A stretch of DNA of 64,000 nucleotides from Thermoanaerobaculia bacterium (lineage in GTDB: Bacteria; Acidobacteriota; Thermoanaerobaculia; Multivoradales; J023). Under the pieces are notes generated by a model. That model did no database searches. It was given only the letters and a program-made list of their open reading frames with translations, and was not told the origin of the DNA. This document shows positions 54,828-63,582 of the stretch, piece after piece (within the stretch, counting starts at the first letter, position 1; each line of letters opens with the position of its first letter). The translations under genes and the position numbers were made by a program. The stretch spans positions 310,001 through 374,000 of the forward strand of contig JAUIJL010000003.1 in the NCBI GenBank assembly GCA_030431255.1. The letters run 5' to 3'.

Positions 54828-55734
54828 AGCGCTCAGACTCACCCTTTTCCGACGGCGATTCTGCCTCGTCCGCCCCCGCTGCGCCTTCTTTCCCGTCCTC
54901 TGTGGCTTCTTTCGCCTTGGGCACCACTCGAATCAACGCGTTTTGGTGGTAGGCGAACACGAAGTCTTTCGTGGTCAGGATGTTTTCCCATGCCGTGGAA
55001 CGGCTGTCTTTCTGGAATCCCAGCGTAGGCGTTTTCACGTTGCCTTTGGTGCCTTTGCTCGAGCAGACAAACGCCCGCCGGCCCTTGCCTGGGTCCCATC
55101 GGACGCCGATGTAGGAGGGGCCGTCGGGAAGCTTGACTCCATCGATAGCCACCGGAAACATTTTTCCCGCTTCTTTCGAGCTATTGGGCAGGTCACTGGC
55201 ATGACCGGCGACCCGGGCGTAGGGCTCGGCCGAGGGCACCCCGCCCACCTCTTGGTGGAAAACCACTTCGAAGTCGAGCTCGTCGACGCGGTCGGAGAGG
55301 AAGCAAACGCAGACCTTCTCGATCTCGCGACCGAAGAGCTCGGGGACGTCGAATCGCTGGACGAAGCTGCCCCATTCCAGGGAGGGAATGAAGCCGTAGC
55401 CCCCTTCGACACTGCCGTCGTCGAGCATGACCCCGTTGACGCAAGTCTCTTCCGGGTCTTGAACGAAGGTTTCGGGAGGCGGCGGTTTCGGCAGCGGGCT
55501 CTTTTCGGACACCGCTTCCAGCGGGCTGGGCACGGCCTTCTCTTCGGCGGCCGGCGTCGACTCGGCTTGGGGTTTCTGGCCCTTCGGGGTCTCCGCGACG
55601 GGTTGATCCGCAGCTTGACCTTGGGCCTCGGATTCAGGGGTTTGCGCCGAGGCCGGGGAGGTGGTGCCGGCCAGGGCTAACAGGAATCCGAGGAAGAACG
55701 GGAGCAGGCTGGTCGGGAGAAGCTTGAGAGGCAT
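54826..55734 (-). CDS. Exported protein of unknown function
   Basis: A 302-residue exported protein, not recognised. The signal peptide is at 1-30 (LLPFFLGFLLALAGTTSPASA). A low-complexity Glu/Ala/Pro/Gln linker runs from 31 to 95. A globular beta-rich region (about 96-260) follows: ETCVNGVMLDDGSVEGGYGF, VQRFDVPELFGREIEKVCVC, PSYIGVRWDPGKGRRAFVCS and a final FVFAYHQNALIRVVPKA. The spacing looks like a beta-sandwich with a few Cys residues. The tail is acidic (Glu/Gly/Ala). It is separated from the next minus-strand gene by 79 bases. Confidence 0.7.
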   Translation of the reverse strand: MPLKLLPTSLLPFFLGFLLALAGTTSPASAQTPESEAQGQAADQPVAETPKGQKPQAESTPAAEEKAVPSPLEAVSEKSPLPKPPPPETFVQDPEETCVNGVMLDDGSVEGGYGFIPSLEWGSFVQRFDVPELFGREIEKVCVCFLSDRVDELDFEVVFHQEVGGVPSAEPYARVAGHASDLPNSSKEAGKMFPVAIDGVKLPDGPSYIGVRWDPGKGRRAFVCSSKGTKGNVKTPTLGFQKDSRSTAWENILTTKDFVFAYHQNALIRVVPKAKEATEDGKEGAAGADEAESPSEKGESER

Positions 55735-55813
55735 GGGAGTCCTTTCCGGGCGATCACGAAACGCGCCGAGCGGGCCGGCGCGTCGAGCTACGCCGTTTTC
55801 TTCGTCGTCTTCT

Positions 55814-56467
55814 TTAGCTCGACCCTGAGCCAGGGGCGGGCGTCATCGGGTCGAAGTGAATCACTTGGTCGAGCCGCCCGTTTTCAAAGCGATAGACCTT
55901 GCCGAGCTCGAAATACCACCATGAGGATTCCCTCCCATGGGTCCGAATTCGGCCGGGACGACCGACCTCGCGGAAGATCTTTTCCTCGTCCGGGCTCGAT
56001 CGATCCGAGAGGAACCGCTTCAGCCAATCCGCATACCCGTGTTGGTCGAGGGTCAGGGTGACGTGAGCAGGCGCTTCCCGATTCAGTCGGTCGGAGATAT
56101 TTTGCTCGGAAGTCAGTCTCTCGAAGCCGGGGGTACCTCCCCGGGTAACCTCCAGACCGGCGAAGATCGTGAACTCGTTGTAGTAGCGATCCCAATGCCA
56201 TTCGAGCTCGAACCGCCCCCGCTCATCGACCATAACGGTTTGGCGCAAAGGGGGCTCAACGACCTTCTGGCGCTTGAGAAACGAGTAGCTGGATTTGGTG
56301 GCGGCAAGGACCACGATCACGCCGTCCACGGGTTGACCGTCAGGGTCCAGGACCTGACCGGTGATCCGAACGATTTCGCCGTTCTTTCGCTTGCCCTCGG
56401 CGGGTGCGGCCCACAGCAGAGCCGCCACCAAGGCCGAGGTCGCCAACGCGGTTATTCGTCGATCCAT
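55814..56467 (-). CDS. Exported protein with carboxypeptidase-regulatory-like domain
   Basis: A 217-residue exported protein with a signal peptide at about 1-25 (ALATSALVAALLWAAPAEG). Residues 30-130 look like a carboxypeptidase-regulatory/transthyretin-like fold (VRITGQVLDPDGQPVDGVIV, TVMVDERGRFELEWHWDRYY). Residues 145-210 (EEKIFREVGRPGRIRTHGRE, WWYFELGKVYRFENGRLDQV) show the strand pattern of small lipoproteins such as BamE/SmpA, but without a lipobox. Function unknown. Its start overlaps the lolA stop region by 16 bases, so the pair is probably coupled. Confidence 0.72.
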   Translation of the reverse strand: MDRRITALATSALVAALLWAAPAEGKRKNGEIVRITGQVLDPDGQPVDGVIVVLAATKSSYSFLKRQKVVEPPLRQTVMVDERGRFELEWHWDRYYNEFTIFAGLEVTRGGTPGFERLTSEQNISDRLNREAPAHVTLTLDQHGYADWLKRFLSDRSSPDEEKIFREVGRPGRIRTHGRESSWWYFELGKVYRFENGRLDQVIHFDPMTPAPGSGSS

Positions 56468-57138
56468 TCCACGTCCTGGGGAGGTTGGAAGAGACCGGTG
56501 TGGGCCAGGGATTGATAGTCGCCCAGCTTGAAACGGGTCAGATTTCCTTCGTCGTCGGTGTACTCCAAACCCACCACTCGGTCGGAAACGGGATCGATGT
56601 TGATCTTCGCCCTAAACGGGGAGTCGGACCCCTCGGGGGTGGCCAAGCGGATCTGAAACGTGCCGTCATCGAGCTTCGAGCTTTCGGCCACGTAGCGCTC
56701 TTTGAGCTTGGCCACCTCGACCAACAAGAGGTCGAGCCCCGGCTCTTCCTCGGGCTCGATGCTGTAGTGCCGTCCACCTTCTTCCAGATCGTTCCAGAAC
56801 CAGACCTGATCCTCACAGAGCAGGAAATGCTTAGCCTGGGGCTCTTCGTAATTCCAGCGTAAGCATTTGGGTAGCCAAAGAGAGAGATGTCCAGTCTCTA
56901 CATCTCCTTGGGAGAAGCCCGCGGGCACATAGGTTTGGTGGAAAGAACCGGTAATCGGGCCGGCATCCATCAGGCTGGCCCGAAGCTCTTCGAGCAGCTC
57001 CCACGGATTGGTGGCGTGAGCCGATCGAGCTCCGACCGAGCCCCAAAGCAAGAACACGACGGCTCCGGCCAGTGCTAGGTTGAAGGACGGGGTGAAAGAG
57101 CGTGACTTGGAGAATGACAAAGGCTTCATGACGCTCAT
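56452..57138 (-). CDS. lolA: Outer-membrane lipoprotein carrier protein LolA
   Basis: A 228-residue periplasmic carrier that ferries lipoproteins from LolCDE to the outer membrane. The signal peptide is at about 18-43 (NLALAGAVVFLLWGSVGARSA). The mature part has the LolA pattern: LEELRASLMDAGPITGSFHQ, GHLSLWLPKCLRWNYEEPQA, FLLCEDQVWFWNDLEE, and FRAKINIDPVSDRVVGLEYT near the C-terminus. It fits the several lipoproteins in the window. A second ATG three codons in is an alternative start. Confidence 0.85.
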   Translation of the reverse strand: MSVMKPLSFSKSRSFTPSFNLALAGAVVFLLWGSVGARSAHATNPWELLEELRASLMDAGPITGSFHQTYVPAGFSQGDVETGHLSLWLPKCLRWNYEEPQAKHFLLCEDQVWFWNDLEEGGRHYSIEPEEEPGLDLLLVEVAKLKERYVAESSKLDDGTFQIRLATPEGSDSPFRAKINIDPVSDRVVGLEYTDDEGNLTRFKLGDYQSLAHTGLFQPPQDVEWIDE

Positions 57139-57166
57139 CCTATACGATCGATTCGATGGCGGACAT

Positions 57167-58714
57167 TCAGTGGCGGAAATGACGTCGACCGGTGAGCAAC
57201 ATGGCGATTCCGTGCTCGTTGGCGGCGGCGATGACCTCCGAATCTCGCTTGGAGCCGCCGGGTTGAATCACCGCGGTAATGCCGGCCTTGGCCAGCACCT
57301 CCAGGCCGTCCCGGAAGGGGAAGAAAGCGTCGGACGCCGCCACGGTGCCTTCGGTTGAGCTCTGGGCCTTGGAGATGGCGAGGTGGCACGAGTCGACCCG
57401 GCTCATCTGGCCGGCACCGATGCCCACGGTTTGATCCCGTCCGGCCACCACGATGGCGTTGGACTTGACCCCGCGGCAGACCTTCCAAGCCAGCTCGAGA
57501 GCGGCCCGCTCGTCGTCGGTGGGTTGGCGCTCGGTGGGGCAGGTCCATTCCTCCGGCGAGTCGGGACCCGAGTCTGGAGCCTGCGCTAGGAATCCTCCGT
57601 CCACCGCCCTCAGCTCCACCTCACCGGCCGACGGCTTGTAGGTGGGGCAGCGGAGGACCCGCAACCGCTTCTTTGCCGCCAGCTTGGACAGGGCCGCTTC
57701 GGTGAAGCCCGGAGCGATCAGCACCTCGACGAAAAGCCCGGACATGGCTTCCACCAAGTCGACGTCCACCTGCCGATTGACGGCGATGATCGAGCCGAAC
57801 GCCGAAATCGGGTCGCATGCGAGGGCCCGTTCATAAGCAGTGGCCAAGTCCGGACCTCGACCCACGCCGCAAGGATTGTTGTGCTTGACGATGACCACCG
57901 CCGGCTCGTCGAAGACGGCCACCATCTTGCGTGTGCCGTCGGCATCGAGGAGGTTGTTGTACGAGAGCTCCTTGCCCTGTAGCTTCTCCATGCCGCCGAG
58001 CACGCCCGGGAGACCTACCGTTCGATAAATGGCCGCGTCCTGGTGGGGGTTCTCGCCGTAGCGGGGTTTGAAATCCAGGGCCAAGTCGAGGGAGAGGCGC
58101 CGGGGGAAGCGGTCCTCGGAGTCCGCGCCTTGGTCCCCCAGCCACTTGCTGATGGCTGCGTCATAAGCCTGGGTGTGCCGGAAAGCCTTGAGGGCCAGGC
58201 TGCGGCGCAGGGGAGCGGGAATCTGCCGATCTCCGGCTTCCAGGGCGGCTTGGATTTGAGCGTAGTCCTCGGGATCGACCACCGCGGCGACGCTATTGAA
58301 GTTTTTGGCCGCCGCCCGAATCATGGTCGGTCCGCCGATGTCTATCATCTCGACCGCTTCGTCGAAGGAAGCCCCGGACTCCACGGTCTTTTGGAAAGGA
58401 TAGAGATTGCAAACCACCATGTCGATGGGCTGGATGCGATGCTCCTGTAGCTCGGTCAGATGCCCGGCTCGCCGCCGATCCGCCAGAATGCCACCGTGGA
58501 TTCTCGGGTGCAGGGTCTTGACCCGCCCGCCGAGGATTTCGGGATGCTCAGTGACCTCCGAGACGGGGACCACGGGAATGCCGGCTTCTTGCAAGAAGCG
58601 TTGAGTGCCGCCAGTGGAGAGGATCTCAATGCCCATAGACGAGAGGGTGCGGGCGAAGTCTTCCAGACCGGTTTTATCAAAGACCGAGATCAAGGCTCTT
58701 TGGATGGGAAGCAT
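57167..58714 (-). CDS. purH: Bifunctional AICAR transformylase / IMP cyclohydrolase
   Basis: A 515-residue PurH that carries out the last two steps of IMP synthesis. The N-terminal cyclohydrolase (MGS-like) domain is at 1-190 (RALISVFDKTGLEDFARTLS, ILSTGGTQRFLQEAGI, GGRVKTLHPRIHGGILADR). The transformylase domain is at 200-515 (RYGENPHQDAAIY, VIVKHNNPCGVGRG with Lys-His, PISAFGSIIAVNRQVD, GAGQMSRVDS, SDAFFPFRDG, IQPGGSKRDSEVIAAANEHG). All landmark residues are present. It is a single gene with GGAAGAG before the ATG. Confidence 0.97.
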   Translation of the reverse strand: MLPIQRALISVFDKTGLEDFARTLSSMGIEILSTGGTQRFLQEAGIPVVPVSEVTEHPEILGGRVKTLHPRIHGGILADRRRAGHLTELQEHRIQPIDMVVCNLYPFQKTVESGASFDEAVEMIDIGGPTMIRAAAKNFNSVAAVVDPEDYAQIQAALEAGDRQIPAPLRRSLALKAFRHTQAYDAAISKWLGDQGADSEDRFPRRLSLDLALDFKPRYGENPHQDAAIYRTVGLPGVLGGMEKLQGKELSYNNLLDADGTRKMVAVFDEPAVVIVKHNNPCGVGRGPDLATAYERALACDPISAFGSIIAVNRQVDVDLVEAMSGLFVEVLIAPGFTEAALSKLAAKKRLRVLRCPTYKPSAGEVELRAVDGGFLAQAPDSGPDSPEEWTCPTERQPTDDERAALELAWKVCRGVKSNAIVVAGRDQTVGIGAGQMSRVDSCHLAISKAQSSTEGTVAASDAFFPFRDGLEVLAKAGITAVIQPGGSKRDSEVIAAANEHGIAMLLTGRRHFRH

Positions 58715-58807
58715 GGCTCTTCCTAGCTCCGTTATCGAGAATTTGGCAGTTCGAATGAGAGTCGTGTCGCTGAAGAGGCTGTGGGAGTCGGGCGTGGGGC
58801 GGCCGGC

Positions 58808-59605
58808 TCAGCGTCCTCGAGGATCGGTCGTTCGGCTGAGGCGAATGACCTGGCGACCTCGAAGGGGCAGGAGTGGACGCGAGTCGGCTCCGCCGGACTC
58901 GAGCCAAATATAACGTAGCACCTCGGCGATGTCACTGACCGCATGGCTGTAGCCTAGGGAGGCGATAGCATAGGCCGTGGAACGGTCGTCGAACGCCCGC
59001 GATCCGGGGGCGAACGAGACCCGACGATACTCCCGGCTCACCAGGGGATAAAGACGTCGGCTGCGGGCCAAGGATTCGCCGATGACCTGGTCCAGATGGT
59101 CGGCGCCGGAGGGTCTGCGGAAGCCGTAAAAGACCATCTCCACCCGTGGTTCCACACTTTCGAGATAATGCAGAAAATCCTGGGCCCAGCGACCCTGCTG
59201 TGGGTCTGAGGCGTCGGTGTAGAGGGGGTTGTTGGCCATGGCCATGTAATGGGCCACCACTCCGAGACGGAAGGCGATGTCGTTGAAGCGTTGGTGGGAG
59301 TTGATCGAGGCGATGGCGTGCTGGACCGAGATCCTGATCGCTTCGTCGAGACGGCCTCGACCGTCTGTGAGCTTGTAGCGATCGTCGGGATGGCCGTTGC
59401 GGTAAGGATCCTCGATGCCGAGCCGAAACGAGGCCCGGTTGCGCACCAGTTGTCGATAAAGGTCTGGCGGCACCAGACGCGCGGCTTGCTCACCGATCGT
59501 ATATTGGCTTTGGGCGGTCCAGGCGCGGGCAGAGGGCGCCAGGGCGAGCAATAGACCAGCGGCCACGAGGGCCGCCGCAGGCTGGAGGAGTCGCCGCAGC
59601 TTCAT
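58808..59605 (-). CDS. Exported zinc-dependent phospholipase C / S1-P1 nuclease-like protein
   Basis: A 265-residue exported protein with a signal peptide at about 1-28 (LLQPAAALVAAGLLLALAPS, ARAW). The mature N-terminus begins AWTAQSQYTIGEQAA, and the protein is mostly helical, with HAIASINSHQRFNDIAFRLG and VVAHYMAMANNPLY. Trp1 and spaced His/Asp residues are the pattern of zinc-dependent phospholipase C and S1/P1 nucleases, in which the mature N-terminal Trp binds zinc. Metal ligands cannot be fully assigned. The start at 59605 was taken over the longer reading because the signal peptide follows directly. Confidence 0.65.
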   Translation of the reverse strand: MKLRRLLQPAAALVAAGLLLALAPSARAWTAQSQYTIGEQAARLVPPDLYRQLVRNRASFRLGIEDPYRNGHPDDRYKLTDGRGRLDEAIRISVQHAIASINSHQRFNDIAFRLGVVAHYMAMANNPLYTDASDPQQGRWAQDFLHYLESVEPRVEMVFYGFRRPSGADHLDQVIGESLARSRRLYPLVSREYRRVSFAPGSRAFDDRSTAYAIASLGYSHAVSDIAEVLRYIWLESGGADSRPLLPLRGRQVIRLSRTTDPRGR

Positions 59606-59697
59606 CCCGCTATTGTAGAGCAAATGCCGATGGATAAACGCAAATCCCATACTCGATGCCGGCGTTTAACGACCGCTTTCTAGGAATCACAGCAGAC

Positions 59698-59742
59698 TCG
59701 GTCAAGGCGGTCTCGGTCACCGCAGTCTCGGTCACGGCAGGA
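59698..59742. repeat. Three imperfect 15-bp tandem repeats at the cyclase gene 3' end
   Basis: Three 15-base units starting TCGGTCA lie head to tail (59698, 59713, 59728). The third overlaps the stop codon of the cyclase gene, so expansion there may have moved its end. Confidence 0.6.
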
Positions 59743-60496
59743 TGGCGACCACCCTGGCCGGCGCGCCGCTGCCACGGCGGAGCTTGAGCGGAAAGCACGA
59801 AACCTTGAACCCGTGACTGGGCAGGGCCGCGAGATTCACCAGCCGCTCGATTTGGGAATAGGCCAGATCCGCTTGGTGGGCCTGCCAGAAGATGCCCGGC
59901 TCGCCGCGCTCGATCGCTTCTTGGGCCTGGAGGTGAAGGGGGCGATCCCAACCCCAAGCATCGATACCCATCACCCGGACCCCTTGGTCATAAAGCCAAT
60001 GGGTGGCTTCCGCGGTGACCCCACAGCCCCGCTGAAGATAGTCGGGTTGGTGGTAGTAGGCGTCGCAATCCGTGCGCACGAGAACGATATCCAGGGGTTT
60101 CAGCTGATAGCCGATCGTCGCAAGGGCGCCTTGGGCGTCTTCTGAGGTCATTGGATTGCCGTCACCCTTATGCCGCATGTCGAGCACGACTCCATCCTGA
60201 AAGAACCATTCCAACGGCAGCTCGTCGATGGTCGCGGCCGGCTCGTCGCCGATGGTGCTGTTGTAGTGCCACGGAGCGTCGAGGTGGGTGGTGTTGTGGG
60301 TGCCGAAGCGTCGAAATTCCTCGATCGTCCAACCCTCCCCGTCGCGCAGCAGCTCCCTCGGCACCTTCATCATCTGCTCGATTTGCTGAGCCCCCTGTTG
60401 GTGATCGAAGTAAACGATCTCAGTGCGCAGGAAGTCGGGGCCCGCAAAATCGTCGGGCGTCGGCTCGATAAAAGCGGAGAGGTCGACGATTTCCAT
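59732..60496 (-). CDS. Cyclase-family (kynurenine formamidase-like) metal-dependent hydrolase
   Basis: A 254-residue enzyme of the cyclase/KynB family. The metal-binding signature HxxTHxDxPxH is present as GTHNTTHLDAPWH near 66-77. VVLDMRHKGD, DIVLVRTDCDAYYH and VRVMGIDAWGWDRPL continue the fold, with FWQAHQADLAYSQIERLVNL near the end. ATG 60496 has AAGGAG seven bases upstream. Related enzymes cleave N-formylkynurenine or isatin; no kynurenine genes are nearby, so the substrate is open. Confidence 0.88.
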   Translation of the reverse strand: MEIVDLSAFIEPTPDDFAGPDFLRTEIVYFDHQQGAQQIEQMMKVPRELLRDGEGWTIEEFRRFGTHNTTHLDAPWHYNSTIGDEPAATIDELPLEWFFQDGVVLDMRHKGDGNPMTSEDAQGALATIGYQLKPLDIVLVRTDCDAYYHQPDYLQRGCGVTAEATHWLYDQGVRVMGIDAWGWDRPLHLQAQEAIERGEPGIFWQAHQADLAYSQIERLVNLAALPSHGFKVSCFPLKLRRGSGAPARVVAILP

Positions 60497-60550
60497 GGGC
60501 ATCTCCTTTTTCTGGCTGTGGACTTTGCCGGTTTTGGGTCGAGGCAATAC

Positions 60551-60587
60551 CAAAACACCCGGCGATCGTCGAAGATCTGCCGGGTGT
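60551..60587 (-). terminator. Intrinsic terminator of tRNA-Phe
   Basis: On the minus strand ACACCCGGC (60587-60579) pairs with GCCGGGTGT (60563-60555) around 15 bases, followed by TTTTGG. It lies 50 bases after the tRNA-Phe gene. Confidence 0.8.
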
Positions 60588-60635
60588 CGGAGCGCGCTTG
60601 TTTAAGCTACTTGGCCTTCTAAGCGCGAAAGTGAG

Positions 60636-60711
60636 TGGTGCCCAGACGCGGATTTGAACCACGGACGCCCTGATTTTCAGTCAGGTGCTCTACCAACTGA
60701 GCTATCTGGGC
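60636..60711 (-). tRNA. tRNA-Phe (GAA)
   Basis: 76 bases including an encoded CCA. Acceptor GCCCAGA/TCTGGGC, discriminator A, D arm AGCTCAGTTGGTAGAGC, anticodon stem CTGAC with loop TGAAAAT carrying GAA at 60678-60676, T arm with GGTTCAAATCC. All positions fit a standard tRNA-Phe. Confidence 0.97.
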
Positions 60712-60874
60712 ACGATTCTTGTGGAACCGTGTGGCGAAGGGGGGTGCCCCTCGCGGGACGCAATTTTTATCAATGACCGGTGAGGCGTGTCAACAAAGAA
60801 TTCAGGGGATCCTTAGATCCGCTCGCCGTCGAGCTCGGGGAAAAGAGCGACCCCCTGATCGACTCGCGGAACAC

Positions 60875-61348
60875 TCAGAAAGTGATTTTGACCGACAAGG
60901 TCTCAGCGACTTCTAGGCCGTAGACCAGAGTGGAACGTAGGGCGGTCATCTCTTCGCGCCGTTCCTCCTCATCCATATCTTCCTCGCCGTGATAACCATC
61001 GATACGACGGCCCTTGGAGTCCAACCAGAAGATCTCCAGCTCCGCCTCGTAGTCCCGCGACGCGTCATTGCTGTACTCAACCTGAATTTGGACGTCGCGG
61101 ACCATTTCGTCATTCTTGAGGCCGGGGCGGAAGACCCGGGATTTGAAATTACCCTCGACCGCCTCAACCCGAACTCGATGGACGGTGATGGGGCCGTCCT
61201 CGAAGTTGATGTCGTACCACTTGCCGAGCTCGAAAGGGAATTCCTTCTCGATGACCTCGGCGCCGGCGAGAGTGGGTATCAGCAGGAAAGCAACGAAAAT
61301 AACGGCCCATAGGGTCGGTCGAAGCAACGAAGCGGTGGCTGTGCGCAC
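60875..61348 (-). CDS. Small exported protein of unknown function
   Basis: A 157-residue exported protein, not recognised. GTG 61348 has AAGGAG six bases upstream and leads directly into a signal peptide (LLRPTLWAVIFVAFLLIPTL, AGAE). The mature part is beta-rich and acidic (FPFELGKWYDINFEDGPITV, VQIQVEYSNDASRDYEAELE, IFWLDSKGRRIDGYHGEEDM) and ends in TLVYGLEVAETLSVKITF. The ORF opens to 61453, but upstream codons lack protein character. It lies between the tRNA-Phe and tRNA-His genes, all on the minus strand. Confidence 0.75.
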   Translation of the reverse strand: MRTATASLLRPTLWAVIFVAFLLIPTLAGAEVIEKEFPFELGKWYDINFEDGPITVHRVRVEAVEGNFKSRVFRPGLKNDEMVRDVQIQVEYSNDASRDYEAELEIFWLDSKGRRIDGYHGEEDMDEEERREEMTALRSTLVYGLEVAETLSVKITF

Positions 61349-61462
61349 GGGCGTCTCCTTAAGCGGCTGAAGCGTTGTTTCCCGGAGTCTAGCACTGGAC
61401 GTGGGCACTGGACGGCGGGGGCGTGGGTCCACCGAGATGCGAATGACATCCACGGAAACGCG

Positions 61463-61488
61463 AAAGCCGCCCGGAGAAGGGCGGCTTT
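61463..61488 (-). terminator. Intrinsic terminator of tRNA-His
   Basis: AAAGCCGCCC (61488-61479 on the minus strand) pairs with GGGCGGCTTT (61472-61463) around six bases and is followed by CGCGTTT. It lies 38 bases after tRNA-His. Confidence 0.8.
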
Positions 61489-61526
61489 GCTATCGGAACC
61501 CTCGTAGGAAGGGAATCTGCTGAGAA

Positions 61527-61603
61527 TGGTACCGATGCCCCGACTTGAACGGGGGACCCCTTGATCCACAATCAAGTGCTCTAACCAACTGAGCTACATC
61601 GGC
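61527..61603 (-). tRNA. tRNA-His (GTG) with A73 and no encoded G-1
   Basis: 77 bases with encoded CCA. Acceptor GCCGATG/CATCGGT (G1-U72 wobble), D arm AGCTCAGTTGGTTAGAGC, anticodon stem CTTGA/TCAAG with loop TTGTGGA giving GTG at 34-36, T arm with GTTCAAGTC. The base before G1 is T and the discriminator is A. Nearly all bacterial tRNA-His genes have G-1 and C73, so this end is unusual. Confidence 0.93.
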
Positions 61604-61878
61604 ACTTTCCGCACCTCGGTGCGGGCGGCGAATGATACTGCGGGGTGATTCGAGTTGTCAAAGGGGCGGAGAGGAAAAAAATTCGATCCATGATCTCGCT
61701 TGAGCTCGAAGCTGAGATTGCGATGGAGGATTGGATCCTCAGCGGCCGCGGAGCGGCGATTTGGACTGGATGGCCTCCGCGGGCGTGGGTCCTGCTGATA
61801 GGATCCGACCACCGCGACGGGCGGGTTTCACCCGCAGAAATCGACTGGATTGACTCTCCCGCGAAGAAGGAGGCTCGA

Positions 61879-63582
61879 ATGAGCGAAGAGGAACGGGAAG
61901 TTCTTGATATTGACGTGCTTTTTGTCGGTGCCGGGCCGGCTAGCTTGGCCGGTGCGTATCACCTCGGCAAATTGATCGAGGCCCACAACGAGGCCGGCGA
62001 CGGAGAGGCGATCGAGGTGTCGATCGCGGTGCTGGAAAAGGGCCAGGAGGTGGGTAGCCACGCGCTTTCCGGAGCGGTGGTGGATCCCAGGGCCTTTAAG
62101 GAGCTGATGCCGGATACCTGGCAAGACGCCCCCTTCGAGGCGAAAGTGGAGGACGAGAAATTCCTCTACATGACGAAGAAGGGCGCGGTGTCGTTGCCGA
62201 TTCCGCCGCCTTTGGTGAACAAGGGTAAGTATGTAGCGTCCCTGGGCAAGCTGCTGAAGTGGATGGCGCCGCAGCTGGAAGATATGGAGATCGATGTTTT
62301 CTGCGAGTTCCCGGGTCAGAGGGTGCTGATCGAAGAAGGGGACGACGGCAAGAAGAAAGTCGTGGGTGTGCGCACCGGCGACCGCGGGCTAGATAAAGAC
62401 GGCAAGCCGAAGAGCAACTACGAGCCCGGGGTGGATATCCATAGTCAGGTGGTGGTGCTCGGCGAAGGGCCCCGCGGCACCCTGGCGAAGCAGCTGGAAG
62501 CCGAATTCAAGCTGGGCGAGGGCAAGAATCCTCAGGCCTACGCGATCGGCATCAAGGAGATTTGGGAGGTCCCCGAGGGGCGAATCAAACCCGGTGAGGT
62601 GATCCACACCATGGGCCAGCCCCTGGGCTGGGACGTATTCGGCGGTGGCTTCATCTACGGCATGCAAGACAATCAAGTCATCGTCGGCTTGGTGGTGGGT
62701 TTGGACTACAAGAATCCGCTCCTGGATCCCCACAATGAATTCAATCGATTCAAGACCAACCCGTGGGTCAAGCGCTTGTTGGAAGGCGGCAAGATGGCCT
62801 TCTACGGGGCCAAAGCCATCCCGGAAGGTGGTTGGTTCTCGATGCCCAAATCCTGGGGCAACGGTTTCCTGATCTGCGGCGATTCCGGGGGTTTCCTCAA
62901 CAACCAGAAGCTGAAGGGCGTTCACTTGGCGATGAAGAGTGGCATGCTGGCCGCTGAGACCATTTTCGAATCCCTGAAACGGGGTGAGGTCAACGAGGTC
63001 GGGCTGTCGCAATTCGAGCACAAAGTGGACCACTCGTGGATCCGGGACGAGATGTACCCGAGCCGTAACTTCCACCAGGCTTTCAACATCGCCGGCAACG
63101 CCGGGCTGATGGTGCAGACGGGTTTGGGAATGATCTCAGGCGGCCTGGGATTCGGTTTCTTGCCGCGTCTGGCAGGTCATCCGGATCACGAAGGGGCCAA
63201 AAAGCTCACTTGGCCCGAGGGTTGGAAGATGGAAGCTCCGGATCGCGTGCCGGTCGACAACGAGCTGACCTTCGACAGGCTCGGGGATGTCTACAACTCC
63301 GGCACGGGTCACGAGGAGGATCAACCCGTGCACCTCATCGTGCACGATCCGGAGCATTGCGTGACCGTCTGCGCCCACGAGTATCAGAATCCGTGTGAGC
63401 GCTTCTGCCCGGCGGCGGTCTACGAGATCGTCGACGACGACACTCATGCTACGGGCAAGCGATTGCAGATCAACGCTTCCAATTGCGTGCACTGCAAGAC
63501 CTGCGACATCGCCGATCCGTACCAGATCATCGATTGGGTGCCGCCCGAAGGCGGAGGCGGACCGAATTACAGCAAGATGTGA
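61879..63582 (+). CDS. Electron transfer flavoprotein-ubiquinone oxidoreductase
   Basis: A 567-residue ETF-QO, which moves electrons from reduced ETF to the quinone pool at the membrane. The FAD-binding start is DVLFVGAGPASLAGAYHL, followed by VLEKGQEVGSHALSGAVVDP, the ETF-QO second FAD motif. GWDVFGGGFIYGMQDNQVIV and the amphipathic membrane-insertion region follow. The C-terminal ferredoxin-like part has the [4Fe-4S] ligands NPCERFCPAAVYEI and NCVHCKTCDIADPYQIIDWV. ATG 61879 has AAGGAGG five bases upstream; the frame opens to 61645 without similarity. It completes the respiratory link for the fadN/fadA pathway. Confidence 0.96.
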   Translation: MSEEEREVLDIDVLFVGAGPASLAGAYHLGKLIEAHNEAGDGEAIEVSIAVLEKGQEVGSHALSGAVVDPRAFKELMPDTWQDAPFEAKVEDEKFLYMTKKGAVSLPIPPPLVNKGKYVASLGKLLKWMAPQLEDMEIDVFCEFPGQRVLIEEGDDGKKKVVGVRTGDRGLDKDGKPKSNYEPGVDIHSQVVVLGEGPRGTLAKQLEAEFKLGEGKNPQAYAIGIKEIWEVPEGRIKPGEVIHTMGQPLGWDVFGGGFIYGMQDNQVIVGLVVGLDYKNPLLDPHNEFNRFKTNPWVKRLLEGGKMAFYGAKAIPEGGWFSMPKSWGNGFLICGDSGGFLNNQKLKGVHLAMKSGMLAAETIFESLKRGEVNEVGLSQFEHKVDHSWIRDEMYPSRNFHQAFNIAGNAGLMVQTGLGMISGGLGFGFLPRLAGHPDHEGAKKLTWPEGWKMEAPDRVPVDNELTFDRLGDVYNSGTGHEEDQPVHLIVHDPEHCVTVCAHEYQNPCERFCPAAVYEIVDDDTHATGKRLQINASNCVHCKTCDIADPYQIIDWVPPEGGGGPNYSKM

